A stretch of DNA of 64,000 nucleotides from Isoetes taiwanensis. Its lineage: Eukaryota > Streptophyta > Lycopodiopsida > Isoetales > Isoetaceae. This document shows positions 1 to 12,000 of the stretch, in pieces. The notes below the pieces were generated by a model. The model saw nothing but the letters and a program-made list of their open reading frames with translations. It did no database searches and had not been told where the DNA came from. The stretch covers positions 43,203,203 to 43,267,202 of the forward strand of contig JAJEKV010000002.1 in NCBI GenBank assembly GCA_021234155.1. The letters run 5' to 3'. Both the position numbers and the translations under genes were made by a program. Every line of letters begins with the position of its first letter. Within the stretch, counting starts at the first letter, position 1.

Positions 1-57
1 TTGTAAGCTAGGATAAACTTTTGAGGGCGGCCCACCAAAACGTGCAACATTTGGTGA

Positions 58-3000
58 CTATCTTTCTATAATAAACTCATCAATCTTAATGCCTGTGTGT
101 CGAGCTTCTGGTTGTGGACTAACTAGAATTTTGTCTCCCGGTGCCAATGTTGACACAGGCAAAGGTATTACACTGCCCTTTCCACTTCCTGTAATGGCAT
201 GACAAATTATGTTAATTTAATCGATATCGTAGACATAAAAAAAATCGAAAAATCCACATGACATAGACAAGGGACCAATCTGCAATGGCGACAAAAATTT
301 GCAGTAATTTCCTTTCATAACTATTACGTAAACCATAAATGACAGCTAGTATCGCAATCTCCTCTTTTAGCTGCAGCTATGAATGTTAGCCAAGCATGTT
401 AGGCTGTACCGAAGCATGAGGAAATATGAATCAGTCGTGACAAAAAAAGTTTCAGAGCAATATATATTTGAAGCCTTAACAGCTGATGATTTTAGTAGCA
501 GCATAAAATTCATTCCTATGGAACGTACTTTTGGAATACATGCCTTGCTATGTGAGACCTGCATTCACTTTCAATGCATTCTCTGAAAGGCAGTATCGAC
601 TCATTTATATTCAAGTCATAATATCATGCACATCCTGGCCCCTTTTGAAATAGTATTGGCTTAATAATCTCATAATACTCATATACACCTATAATATAGT
701 GTGATTGATTTCATTCCCACCTGAGAATAACACAATTGTTATGGTAAAATCATTGCAGGCATGAAAATGCAGCCCTCTTTCTTGCCTTAGATCAGCTGCA
801 TAATAAGTCTGGATCAAGGAGCGTCATCATGAAAAGTTTTTGGGCATTGGGACTGCCAGGCTTGCAAGCCAACATTACAAGGAAACCAGGACAAATGTCT
901 TGCCCGTTTTGTATTCTCCTCATGAGACATAACCACGATGGAATCTAAGATATCTTGCGTGGTCTGAAAGAGTGTATATAGAGGTACTTAAAGGACAAGA
1001 TTGCCATTAATCTACAGTAGTTCCGTGTCAAACTAACAGTTGTATAATGATTTTATGTGGCAAAGATGTATTCTGCTTAAAGCAAGCTTGATGCAAGCAC
1101 GAGCTTCAACCATGCAATTATGTGCTGAATATGCAATCTAACCAGAGGGTCACATACAAGAAGAGCAGGAGAAGTTAGCGTGCAAATTGCAAAGATCTAA
1201 TTTGCATTACAATTATCTGCAGCAGATCTAAAATCAGATTCTAAACAGCTAATATTGTTAGGGTAAAAGATCTTGTAAGGTCTGAAAAAACTAGCAATGA
1301 ATTTGAATTCCATATAAAAGATAAGGTTGCCAGATCTGAAGCAGATCCTAGCCGGACTATAAACATTGCTTTCCATCATTATTGTCCTCTATTGCTGGCC
1401 TATTCTTGACAGAGTTGTTTATGGCCTAATAAGCAGCCCCCTAGCAATCAACTTATCATGGCTTCTTATCACATTACATTCCCTGAGTAGAGTTGATAAA
1501 TAAATAATTGGCATTCTCTTATTCAAAAATTTCTAGCTATCTACCTGTGGGTTGATACTGCACTGTAAAGATCGCTTACTGGTGGATTAGTCTCCTTTAC
1601 AACCACCAATCCCAATATTTCGTGGAGTATGTTTGACGAGCATGTCCAAAGCAACAACAATGAAGACAGCAAAGCAGGTGCTTGCATATTTGAAAGGTAC
1701 AGTTGCATGTGCCTTAGCAGAATTGACTTCATGGATGTCCCCGTAGATGTTGATCATGTGGCCTGTATTGATACAATATGGTAATATGGCAGAGCCTACA
1801 ATGTCTTTTTCAAGCACTGAGGACAACTATAGAACATTGTCTACTGCTGCTGTGGCATCTGCTAAATCAAATTCTCTGATCATGACAATAATAGATGAAA
1901 TATTTTGAGCTTTCTACAGTCCTGTAGTTCATGCATACAAGAGTTTTACTGAAACACATCCACTTCCATGAGATCTGATAGGTGGAATCATCTGCAAATT
2001 TACCTTTTCTGCTTCCATTCCTTTCAAACATATGACATCAGCCATCCAATTCGGTTATGGGAAGGTAACTTGATTCCTTTTCTTCTTTCCGTCTCGTGCT
2101 CTCCATAATTTTATTGTACCCTGCAATCCCAGCATTGAAATGCCACCTTCCTATGTTTCTCCTAAAGATCAATTGGCTAACTTTTTTTTACCAAGTCATT
2201 AGCAAGGTCATCAGCAGGTTGATATTCAAGTGTTCCAGTTAGACTCAAATGACCGGTATCACTCCATTTCAGCTTATTTATGTGCTTCATGTACATACAA
2301 GGATTATGTTATTATAGTTGGCATACATTCATATATGTTTGCACTACTGTTACTTCATAATCCAGAAACAAATGATTTCGCGGTCCCACTCTTCTCATCA
2401 ATCTTAGATTTTTTTCCATGGGCCAGAGTATGTTCTTCGATGCCCAACCACATCTGCAACGTCAAGGAAGCTTCTTAGGTCCTACGGCATCAAATGCCTC
2501 TTTGCTCCAAGCACAGGCCTGATCAAAATCTTTGCCAATTCTTAAGAACCCAATCCAACATTGTTGCGATGTTCTCCTAACAAAACACTATTCCAAGAGC
2601 AAACTCTATGTCATTCGAACAAACATGTGGTCTGGTCCATGACTCGCATCTCTCACCCGAGGGTCTACATTCCAATCAATATTTTGACACTTCCAATACA
2701 AAGTTTACGATGCACAAGGGCAAATGCTGTCCCCTCATTTTTGAATGCTCTAAACATCAGCACGATGTCAAGCCATCTCATATGGTAATAAGATATCAGC
2801 CACCTCTTGGCTAGCACTCCATTCCGCACTCAAACTTATCTTTACAACCTCAAGTTTTAACAAAAGCACATAGTGTGCTGTTGCAATTACAAATTTATTT
2901 GCCAACACAAATAATGCATAAAACAGCACCTTCATTTGTAGTACGCATAAGACATACTGTCTCAGCATTTTGTAGAATAATGTTGCTATTTCTTCCCTCC

Positions 3001-6000
3001 ACCTGATAGGACCCATAATAACAAGATACACATTAAGAAAAAAAAACAAATAAAATCTTGTTAAAATAAATGCATATGTATAACCTCAGCTTCAACGAGG
3101 ACAAGTGGCCTAGACTCTATTTTTACGCGTCCTACAATAGCTGTCCGACTATGACCTTGTGCATTCACAACTAACACTTCGCTTCCACTTCTAAGCTCAG
3201 ACAGGTATGATGTCTTTGCTCCAGGTATGGCAATGTATCCATGAACAGGTCCCTACATCATTCATAAGAATCTCATTGAAGGTATACTTTGGAGTTTTTT
3301 TCAACATGATAAACAAACGTACAATATTGACACGGAACGGACGGCTTGCAACATAACCAGTCTCCAAACATTCTGAATGAACAAGAAAAAGTGTCCTTGC
3401 AAAAGATCCTGCCTGTTCAAAAATCAGCCAGTGTTTAGTACATAACAACCCGCAAGACAACTGAGCCATTCTTACCAGAAGACCTTCACCTGGCTTTAAA
3501 ATACTGCAAAGGTCAACACAAACCCTGTCCCCCATCCCTACGAGTTCAACTCTATTAACAGTGGCATTTACAAGCTCCACAGAATTTTGAGACTTAGATG
3601 CAAAATATGACTGTAAAATGTGAGTTAGATAATCAAGTAGTTGTTACATTAATGAAGAGACATGATATAATAAGACCCTACTTGCAATAAAAAAATCTCC
3701 AATGGGTCTTCAGTCTTCAACAGTATCCCGTGGGTACCCACTTCCAAGGCCTGCACATTTCAAAGTTAGAAAGAAAGATTTATTAACGTCTACGGAAGAC
3801 CCAAAGAGTCTATGAGACCGTAACACAGACAATATTCAAGACCTCCAGGAGGAAAACCCTCCTGTTATCTAAAGTATTACAAACAAAAATGGTAGGGTTT
3901 GATGGGAGTAGCCCATTTGTTCCTGTACTGCTGCAAAGTAATTCATAATACCTTTTTTTGACTTGCTTTGATGCTTGGTGCTCGGCCTCTTCTGGAAAGA
4001 CCCTTTATGTTTTGCAACTGCTGATTGTTTTGTCTTCTTAGACAGTGCCAAAGTCACACCTTTAGGGTCAATATACTTCCTTTTCTGTGATGCCTCCTCC
4101 ATCATTTTACCATCATTTGACTCAGGTGAAAAGAAATTGGTTACTCCTGTTCCCTTCAAGCCCATTGAATTCTTTTGTTTCAGTATGTTTCTCCTTTCTA
4201 GGGATAGTTCATATACAAAGTGACAGATACATTTCTGAACGTAATATTCCACCAGCTGCAGATGTGGCTCCAAGACAATGGTATCTGCCTCTAATAATGT
4301 AATAGTTTGGGCAGGTAAAAATAAAACGTTCTTCTGGTTCAACCATGTTTAGATCACACATTGGGCATTTCCAATCTTCACGACTAACATTTTTTGCCCT
4401 ACTAAGCTAGATCTTTGACGGGATTTACCAAATCATGGCGTATAAGCTGATGAACTTCTTGCTGAGTAAAATTCAGATTATCATCCCTTATAGTGTATTG
4501 AAAAGGTGGGATATTTCCATAGAGAAGCCCATCTCCTCAAACAATTTAGATGTCCTTGAAAACCAACAGCGCTTACCCTGGTCTGCCAACCACACACACA
4601 GAACACACGAGCACTTACCTTCCTGCTCCAAAAACAGAGAGGACAACGACGGACGTGCCTTTACCTTCCTAACTTGCAAGTAAGAAAAAAGGAGATCTGC
4701 GGAGCCTGAGACCAAATACATACAACCTGCAAGGAGGGCATGAACCTCCTAGTCAAACATTTAAAGAATAAAAAGTATTGCAAGAGAGAATCTGCCTTCA
4801 GAATCTTCAACTTGGTGGAGGTGTCCTGCTTGCCATTCTGGCCGTCCCTTTATTGAGTCCTTAATTATGCTGTCATCCTCATTATTGACTGAGAAAGAAC
4901 AATCTTATCCCTGCTTATGTTGGGCCTTGTGCATTCATGATATGTATTTGTTTGAGTATGCTACTCCATCTTGAAGAAAGTTCATGGAACAATGTATTTG
5001 TGGTCACAATTATAGGGTCTATATGAGATCGTGAATAATCTTATCTTATAAGCTGCTATAAGGATATTGAATCTCTAAAGAGACAGTAATATCTTTCTCC
5101 TATGCATGACTGAAAAATACCTAATGTTGACATCAGAACCTACTTTAGATTCTGTCTTCCCTATTATAGTATATCAAATGCTGAGGTAAACTATATTTTC
5201 TGTTTTCTCTAATCCCGAGGAGGATGCCTGAGGTCTAAATTGCTGTATTTATCAGAGACCCCATAGATCTTTAGTAGCTGTATAATAGGCAGGGCATGTA
5301 AATAAGATACATTGGGCAATTAGCTAGAAAAAAAGAGCTTGTCCTTGAAAACTCATACACTTCATGACTATATAAGCCATAGTCATTCGTAATTTAGGTA
5401 GTTCACTCTAGGAGAGGAGCCAGATTTACTTACGCTTGCAACCTTGTGTCTTCCTTTCATCCTTCATATCTACATTAGATTTCCTCAGGCTATCAACCGT
5501 TGTTGTAGATAGATCACAAGGATATTAGAAGCTATAGAATAGAAAAAAGCATTCATTGTGATGAAATAGGATATGACGCGCATTTGGATGTCCAAGTGTC
5601 CCAGACTGGTAACTATAATCTTTACTTTCTCTATTTTATTTATTAGAAAGGAGAGATATTACTATGCTGACTAGATGCTGACGTGTCACTGTAGCTGACG
5701 TGGCGTACTCTATATAAGCCACAGTCAGTCTTCTTGAAAGGAGTTGAGTGGAGAGACCAACTCACGTTGATGCGCTTGTATCTTCTTCTGTTCTTTCAGT
5801 TTCATTACATTCTAAGATGGTATCAGAGCCGATCTGAAAGAGGAAGGTAGTGCAGCGTTGCCTGTTTGTAAAGATCGGATTCAGCCAGATTCATTGGATA
5901 GTGCAAATTCAGGAATTCCGATTCATATTCTTGAATTTCCGGTGAAATTGTCGCTGCTCTTGGTCAGATTGACGTGATCAGGGAGATCGGCTAATTTTAG

Positions 6001-9000
6001 TGTAAGTTTGGCTTGATTTGTCACAGATCGGCTATATTTGGTGCACATCGGCTATATTTGACGTTGATTGTCAAAATCGTGCCGGTTTGTTTTAAATTTC
6101 GAGAAAGATCAAGGTATTTGGGGTCGGATAAATCAGATCTTGCAAACTGGTTTGATTTGTCGACTATTGTCCAAGATTGGCTTGCTTTCGTGTTGATTCA
6201 CGGACTTGAGTCCGCATCTCTCTGCAATTTGTCTTTGCATTCTGTCTTCTTTTGTTTGCAAATGGCTGTGAGCCAAGAACCGTGGAAATACTTCCAACAT
6301 CCTGTTCTCGATCATCAAAATTTCTTTACCTGGAAGGAGGCTTTCAACACCAATCTGCATCTGCGAGATTTGAGCGAAGTTCTAGGTTCTAAATGGAATC
6401 CACAGACAGATGCTGAGAAGAAGAAAGATGATTATGCTTTGAATCATCTAAAAGCATGTGTAGGTACAGATTTTCTGATGGATCTTAAGGATTTTCATGA
6501 TTTCAAATCGGCTTTCCAGTTTCTTCATGATCAGTGTGTACTTAAAGGAGAAGGTCACCAGCTTTTGTGTCTTACACAGATTGATACCCTCAGGTTGCTT
6601 GATTGTTCTGGAGTAAGAGATTATTTGAAGAAACTTAGAGGTTTACAAGAAGCTTATGTCGCAGCAGGTGGTCAAATGAAGGATTCCAGGCTTATTCTTT
6701 ATGCACTCAAAGGATTGCCTGAAGAATATAGGCATTTTGTCAAATTTTATAAGCTGCAACAAAACATTTCAGTCGATTTTCATCAATTTCAGCAGCAATT
6801 ACTTGAAGAAGAGCAGGAACATAAAAGGTCAGCAGATACTGCAGCAGCTCATTATTCTAATACTAAAGCTGTTCCTTCTAGTTCTGTTTCCTCAAAGTCG
6901 ACTTCTACTAAGAAGCCAATGTCATGTTGGCACTGTGGAGCAGAGGGTCATATGAAGTTTCAGTGCAAGAAATTTCAGAAGGAAGTTGCTCAATATCTCA
7001 AGTATAAATCACAATCTAGAAAAGATAAAGAGACTGTCAAAGATTCAGAGATTAGTGCCAAGGTTTCAGAAATTTCGCTTGATGATCTGGAGGAGCAGTT
7101 TTTGGCTTTGGTGACTGATCAGTTTGAGGAAGATGAGCTTTGGCTTGTTGATTCGGGAGCCACCAAGCATTTGGCCAGTAAGTCCCATGTTTTTTCTGAT
7201 CTACAACCTCATCATTCCACTGTCGTCAAGATGGCTGATGGCAATCTTGCTCGTTCTAAAGGCAAGGGCAAGGTTCAAATCGATCTTGATTCCTCTTCTA
7301 CACTCAAAATTGATGATGTTCTGCATATGCCTGATTTGGTGGTCAATTTGCTTAGCGTGAGTCAAATTTATAAACAATTAGGTTTCTCAATTCTTTTTGA
7401 AGGAGGTCAAGTCTATATCTGCAGCAAGAAGCTTTTACAGCTGCTTGATCCAAGTTTGGTTGGGATTGTTGCTCAAGGCAATTTAACCAAAGATGGTCTT
7501 TATGTTCTGCATGGCAAGAACACTCATCATGCTCATACTGCTGAAGTCTCACCGTCTTCTACTTCTTCCTGCTCAACTTCAGAATCCTTATGGCATGCCA
7601 GGTACGGGCATATTGGTCTTTCTCCTCTAGTTATTGCATCTAAATTAGGAATGGTTCAAGGCCTTCCTTTACTCAAAAATCAAGACCTGCAATGTCATGC
7701 CTGCAGATTGGGCAAACAAGTGCAGGCTCCATTTCCTAAACAAGCAACATTTCGAGCTACTCAGCCTTTAGAACTTATTCATTCAGATATTTGCTATATG
7801 CCACTTGAATCCTTGGCTGGTAGCAGGTATTTTCTGGTTTTTGTAGATGATTTTAGTCGATTCACTTGGGTTTATCCACTGAAGTTTAAGTCTCAAGCCT
7901 TCTCTACTTTCAAAAATTTCAGTGCCTTGGTTCAAACTCAGCTGTCTACTTCTATCAAGGCTATCAGAACAGATAATGCAAGAGAGTATTTGTCAGCAGA
8001 ATTTGAAGCCTATCTTCGAGATAAAGGCATTCATAGGGAACTTATTGTGCCCTATGCTCATTCCCAAAATGGGGTGGCTGAGCGGAAGCACAGAACATTA
8101 TTGAATTTAGCTCGAAGCTTGCTCAAACACAAGAACATGCCACCTAGTTTTTGGGCAGAAGCAGTTCTGACTGCTTGTTATCTTTCAAATCGGGCACCCA
8201 CAAAGTCCTTGAATCTAAAGACACCCTTTGAGACACTTTATTCAATCAAACCTGATGTTTCCCATTTCAGAGTGTTTGGATGTCTTGGTTATGCTGCCTA
8301 TCCAAAGGAGATACTACAGAAGCAAGGCAAGTTAGCTGATAGGGCACGTCAAGTCATTTTCATTGGATATACTCCCAACATGAAGGCCTGGAGGTGTTAT
8401 GATCCCGAAACTCAGACTGTTTTTGCCCTCAAGGAGTATGCAATTTTTGAAAACAAATCTTATGATTTTCAGCTTTCACATCCTGTTGATTATGACACTG
8501 CTGTCATAAATCTTTTAGACATTGATTCTTGTTCTTCTCCATCATCTATTTCTTCCTCATCTTCCACTATTTCTCTTCCTCTCTCTTCTTCATCTTCCAC
8601 TGTTTCTGCTTCCTCATTTCTTAGTCCTCCTGTACCTTTACCCACATTTAGCCCTTCTATTCCTTTACCTACAATTGAGCCAATCCCCAGTCCATATCCA
8701 CAAATCCATATGCTGACTATGAACCTCTTGATTACCATGAAATACCTGAACATTCGTCGTCTGTTTTACCTCTTACTTTTCCTCAGCCCAACCACATTCA
8801 TGATTTACAATACCCTGACTCTAGTTCTTCTGTTTTGTGCAATTTTGCACTCATGACTAAAGTTTTACGATCGAGATCCTATTTTCTACAATCAGGCAGC
8901 TAAATCAGATCACTGGATTCATGCCATGCAAGAGGAATTGGAGATGATGTCAAAACAGGATACATGGGATCTTGTTCCTCGACCTTCTGATAAGAATGTT

Positions 9001-12000
9001 ATAGGTGCCAAATGGATCTTTAGGACTAAATACAGGTCGGATGGTACCATTTCCAGATACAAGGCTCGTCTTGTAGCAAAAGGGTATACTCAGCAGGAAG
9101 GCTTTGATTACAATGATGTTTTTTCTCCTGTGGTCAGATTGGATACTTTGAGAGCTGTATTGGCCTTAGCAGCACAGTCAGCCTGGCCAGTTCATCATTT
9201 TGATTTCAAATCTGCTTTTCTCAATGGTGATTTGGAGGAAGAGTTGTATATGCAGCAGCCCCAGGTTTTGTGAGCAAACAATTTCCTGATTATGTTTGCA
9301 AGCTTAAGAAAAGTATATATGGTTTGAAACAGGCACCTCGGTGTTGGAATCACAAAATTAATGGGTATCTGGAAAAATTGGGATATCACAGGTCTCGAGC
9401 AGATCCTAGCCTCTATTTTCAGTTTCAAGGTGCCAATGTATCTATTCTTCTTCTTTATGTTGATGATACTATTCTAACTGGCAGTGCAGTTGATCTCATT
9501 CAACATACCAAGAATTGTATTTTCTCAGACTTTGAAGTCACTGATTTGGGTCTTATGCACTATTGTTTGGGTATTGAAATTTGGCAGACTCCTCAAGGTA
9601 TTCACCTCACTCAGCAGAAGTATATTAAAGAGATACTAGACAAATTTCATATGACAGATGCCAAGCCTACTAAGGTTCCTTGGGATCCAGGTCATAAACT
9701 ATCTTTTGTCTGAAGAAGAAGATGCAGATGCCACTCTTTATCGACAGTTAGTAGGGGAATTGTTATACCTTACTATCCTTTCGACCAGATATCACATATT
9801 CAGTAGGTGTGCTCACTCGCTTTATGACACATCCTAAAGTATCTCATTGGAAAGCTGCTAAACAGGTCCTTAGATATCTTGTTGGCACACAAACTGAAGG
9901 TCTTTTCTATGGAAGGGTCAGTAATCCTCAGCTGAAAATTTATTCTGACTCGACATGGCTTCTACAGATGTAACTTCAAGAAAATCCTTGACAGGCTTTA
10001 TTTCCTTCTTTGGGAATAGTCCAATCACTTGGAGTTCCAGATCTCAACCTACTGTTAGTATCAGTACTACTGAAGCTGAACTCAAGGCTCTCACTGCTAC
10101 AACTCAAGAACTAAAATGGTTGCTGCATCTTTTTGAAGATCTAAAGATTCCTGTTAAGCCAGCTCATTTATACTGTGATAATAGCGGGGCTATTTCACAT
10201 GTTAAGGACCTAAAGATGCACCTGCAGATAAAACATTTAGATATCAAACTCTGTTTTATCCGAGAGCAACTTCAAGAGGGTTATCTGCTTCTACATCACT
10301 GTCCAACTCATGCACAGATAGCAGATGGTTTTACTAAAGCGTTATCAGGCAAGCACTTCAGCAATCTTAAAAGTATTTTACACTTGCAACCCTATTGTCC
10401 TGAAGGGGGATAGCAGCTGAAGGGGGATTTTCAAGCATCTAGTCAAAGGGGGATATTAGAAAGGAGAGATATTACTATGCTGACTAGATGCTAGATGCTG
10501 ACGTGTCATTGTAGCTGACGTGGCGTACTCTATATAAGCCACAGTCAGTCTTCTTAAGGGTAGTTGAGTGAAGAGACCAACTCACGTTGGTACGCTTGTA
10601 TCTTCTTCTGTTCTTTCAGTTTCATTACATTCTAAGATTATTTACATGACTTAAAATGATGACATGCATTGAAGAATGATATGAATTGATGCATTGAGTG
10701 ATTTGATGGTACAAGAAACATGGCGCGGGATAGGAGATTATCTAAGTTTAGAAACAGTGTGTACTTGGTCTCGTAAACACAAAGGCCGAGCACATGGCTG
10801 GATTCCAAATGGGTTGATAGGTAGGCAACCAAAGAAGTACATCAAGTATTAATGATCTTGGAGCATTCTTTCTGGATGTAGTAAATAAAAAAGAAAAAGG
10901 GAATGCAGGGTCCATACCCATATTCACAATTGGGCCTCTCCATCTCTGTGTTCTCATTACGGGCATGTTAGTCAACCTTAGAGGTCTCAGTATAGGCATC
11001 AGACGAGATGGCGTATAGGTGTCAGATGAGATATGCCATTGGCTCACCTGATCCCTTGTCGCTCATCAGCGCCACTACCTATACCATCTCAACACAAGCT
11101 GCCATGCCATCATATTTGACTTGTAGCTTATGATTGATTCCTTTTGAACCAAAAAGGACTTCTGAATAGAATGTATTACTTGAAGAATGAAGAAGATACA
11201 AGAGCATCCGACACACTGACTGAAAGACTCACTAACTGAATGGAGCGTGACTGTGGCTTATATAGACATGCCACGTCAGCAACAAATGATGACTAGCGTG
11301 CAGGCGTGCATAGTGCCACGTCAGCATAGTGTGACTCAGCATGTATAGTCATCTAGACACGTATACAATCTTCTAATATCCCCCCTGATGACTAACATGG
11401 CTGAGAACAAACATCCCCCCTGAAAGATATTATCCCCCCTCAGATACATAAGACTGAAGCCCCAAAACAGCTTTCAGTTGTTTAAACAATCTTCCTGAGA
11501 GTGGTTTAGTGAAACCATCCGCCAACTGATCTTTAGTGGAACAATAGGAAAGAGTAAGAGAACCATTTTGCAGCTGCTCCCTAATAAAACAGAGTTTAAT
11601 ATCCAAATGCTTGATCTGTAAATGCATCTTGAAGTCCTTAACATGTGAAATAGCTCCACTATTATCACAAAAGAGTTGAGCAGGTTTGACTGTGACACCA
11701 AGATCTTCATAAAGATGAAGCAACCATTTTAATTCCTGAGTAGTATCTGTTAAGGCCTTCAGCTCAGCTTCTGTAGTACTAATACTAGTAGTACTTTGAT
11801 TTTTAGAACCCCAACTAACAGGGCTGTTGCCAAAGAAAGACACAAAACCTGTAAGAGATTTCCTGGAATCCAAATCTGTTGAAGCCATATCAGAATCTGA
11901 ATAGACCAGAAGTTTGGGTTCTGAAACCTTGCCATAAAAAAGACCCTCATTAGGTGTACCTTTAAGATAACGAACCACCTGCTTTGCTGCCTTCCAGTGA

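Larger units (their letters stand above)
5641..10637 (+). mobile_element. Full-length Ty1/Copia retrotransposon, frameshifted
   Basis: Element of 4997 bp bounded by short LTRs (5641-5817 and 10454-10637) and by the 5-bp target duplication TTATT (5636-5640 and 10638-10642). The LTRs start TATTAG and end CTAAGA rather than TG..CA. A primer site TGGTATCAGAGCC follows the 5' LTR directly, and AAAGGGGGA precedes the 3' LTR. Order is gag, zinc knuckle, protease, integrase, reverse transcriptase, RNase H, which defines Copia. Frame breaks near 8.7-8.9 kb, 9.27 kb, 9.7-9.8 kb and about 9.9 kb make it non-autonomous. It lies antisense in intron 3 of the host gene. Confidence 0.95.

Noticed and set aside
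5818-5830. TGGTATCAGAGC as part of a tRNA gene
   Set aside because: It sits immediately after an LTR in three places in the window; it is the retroelement primer site, not a tRNA.
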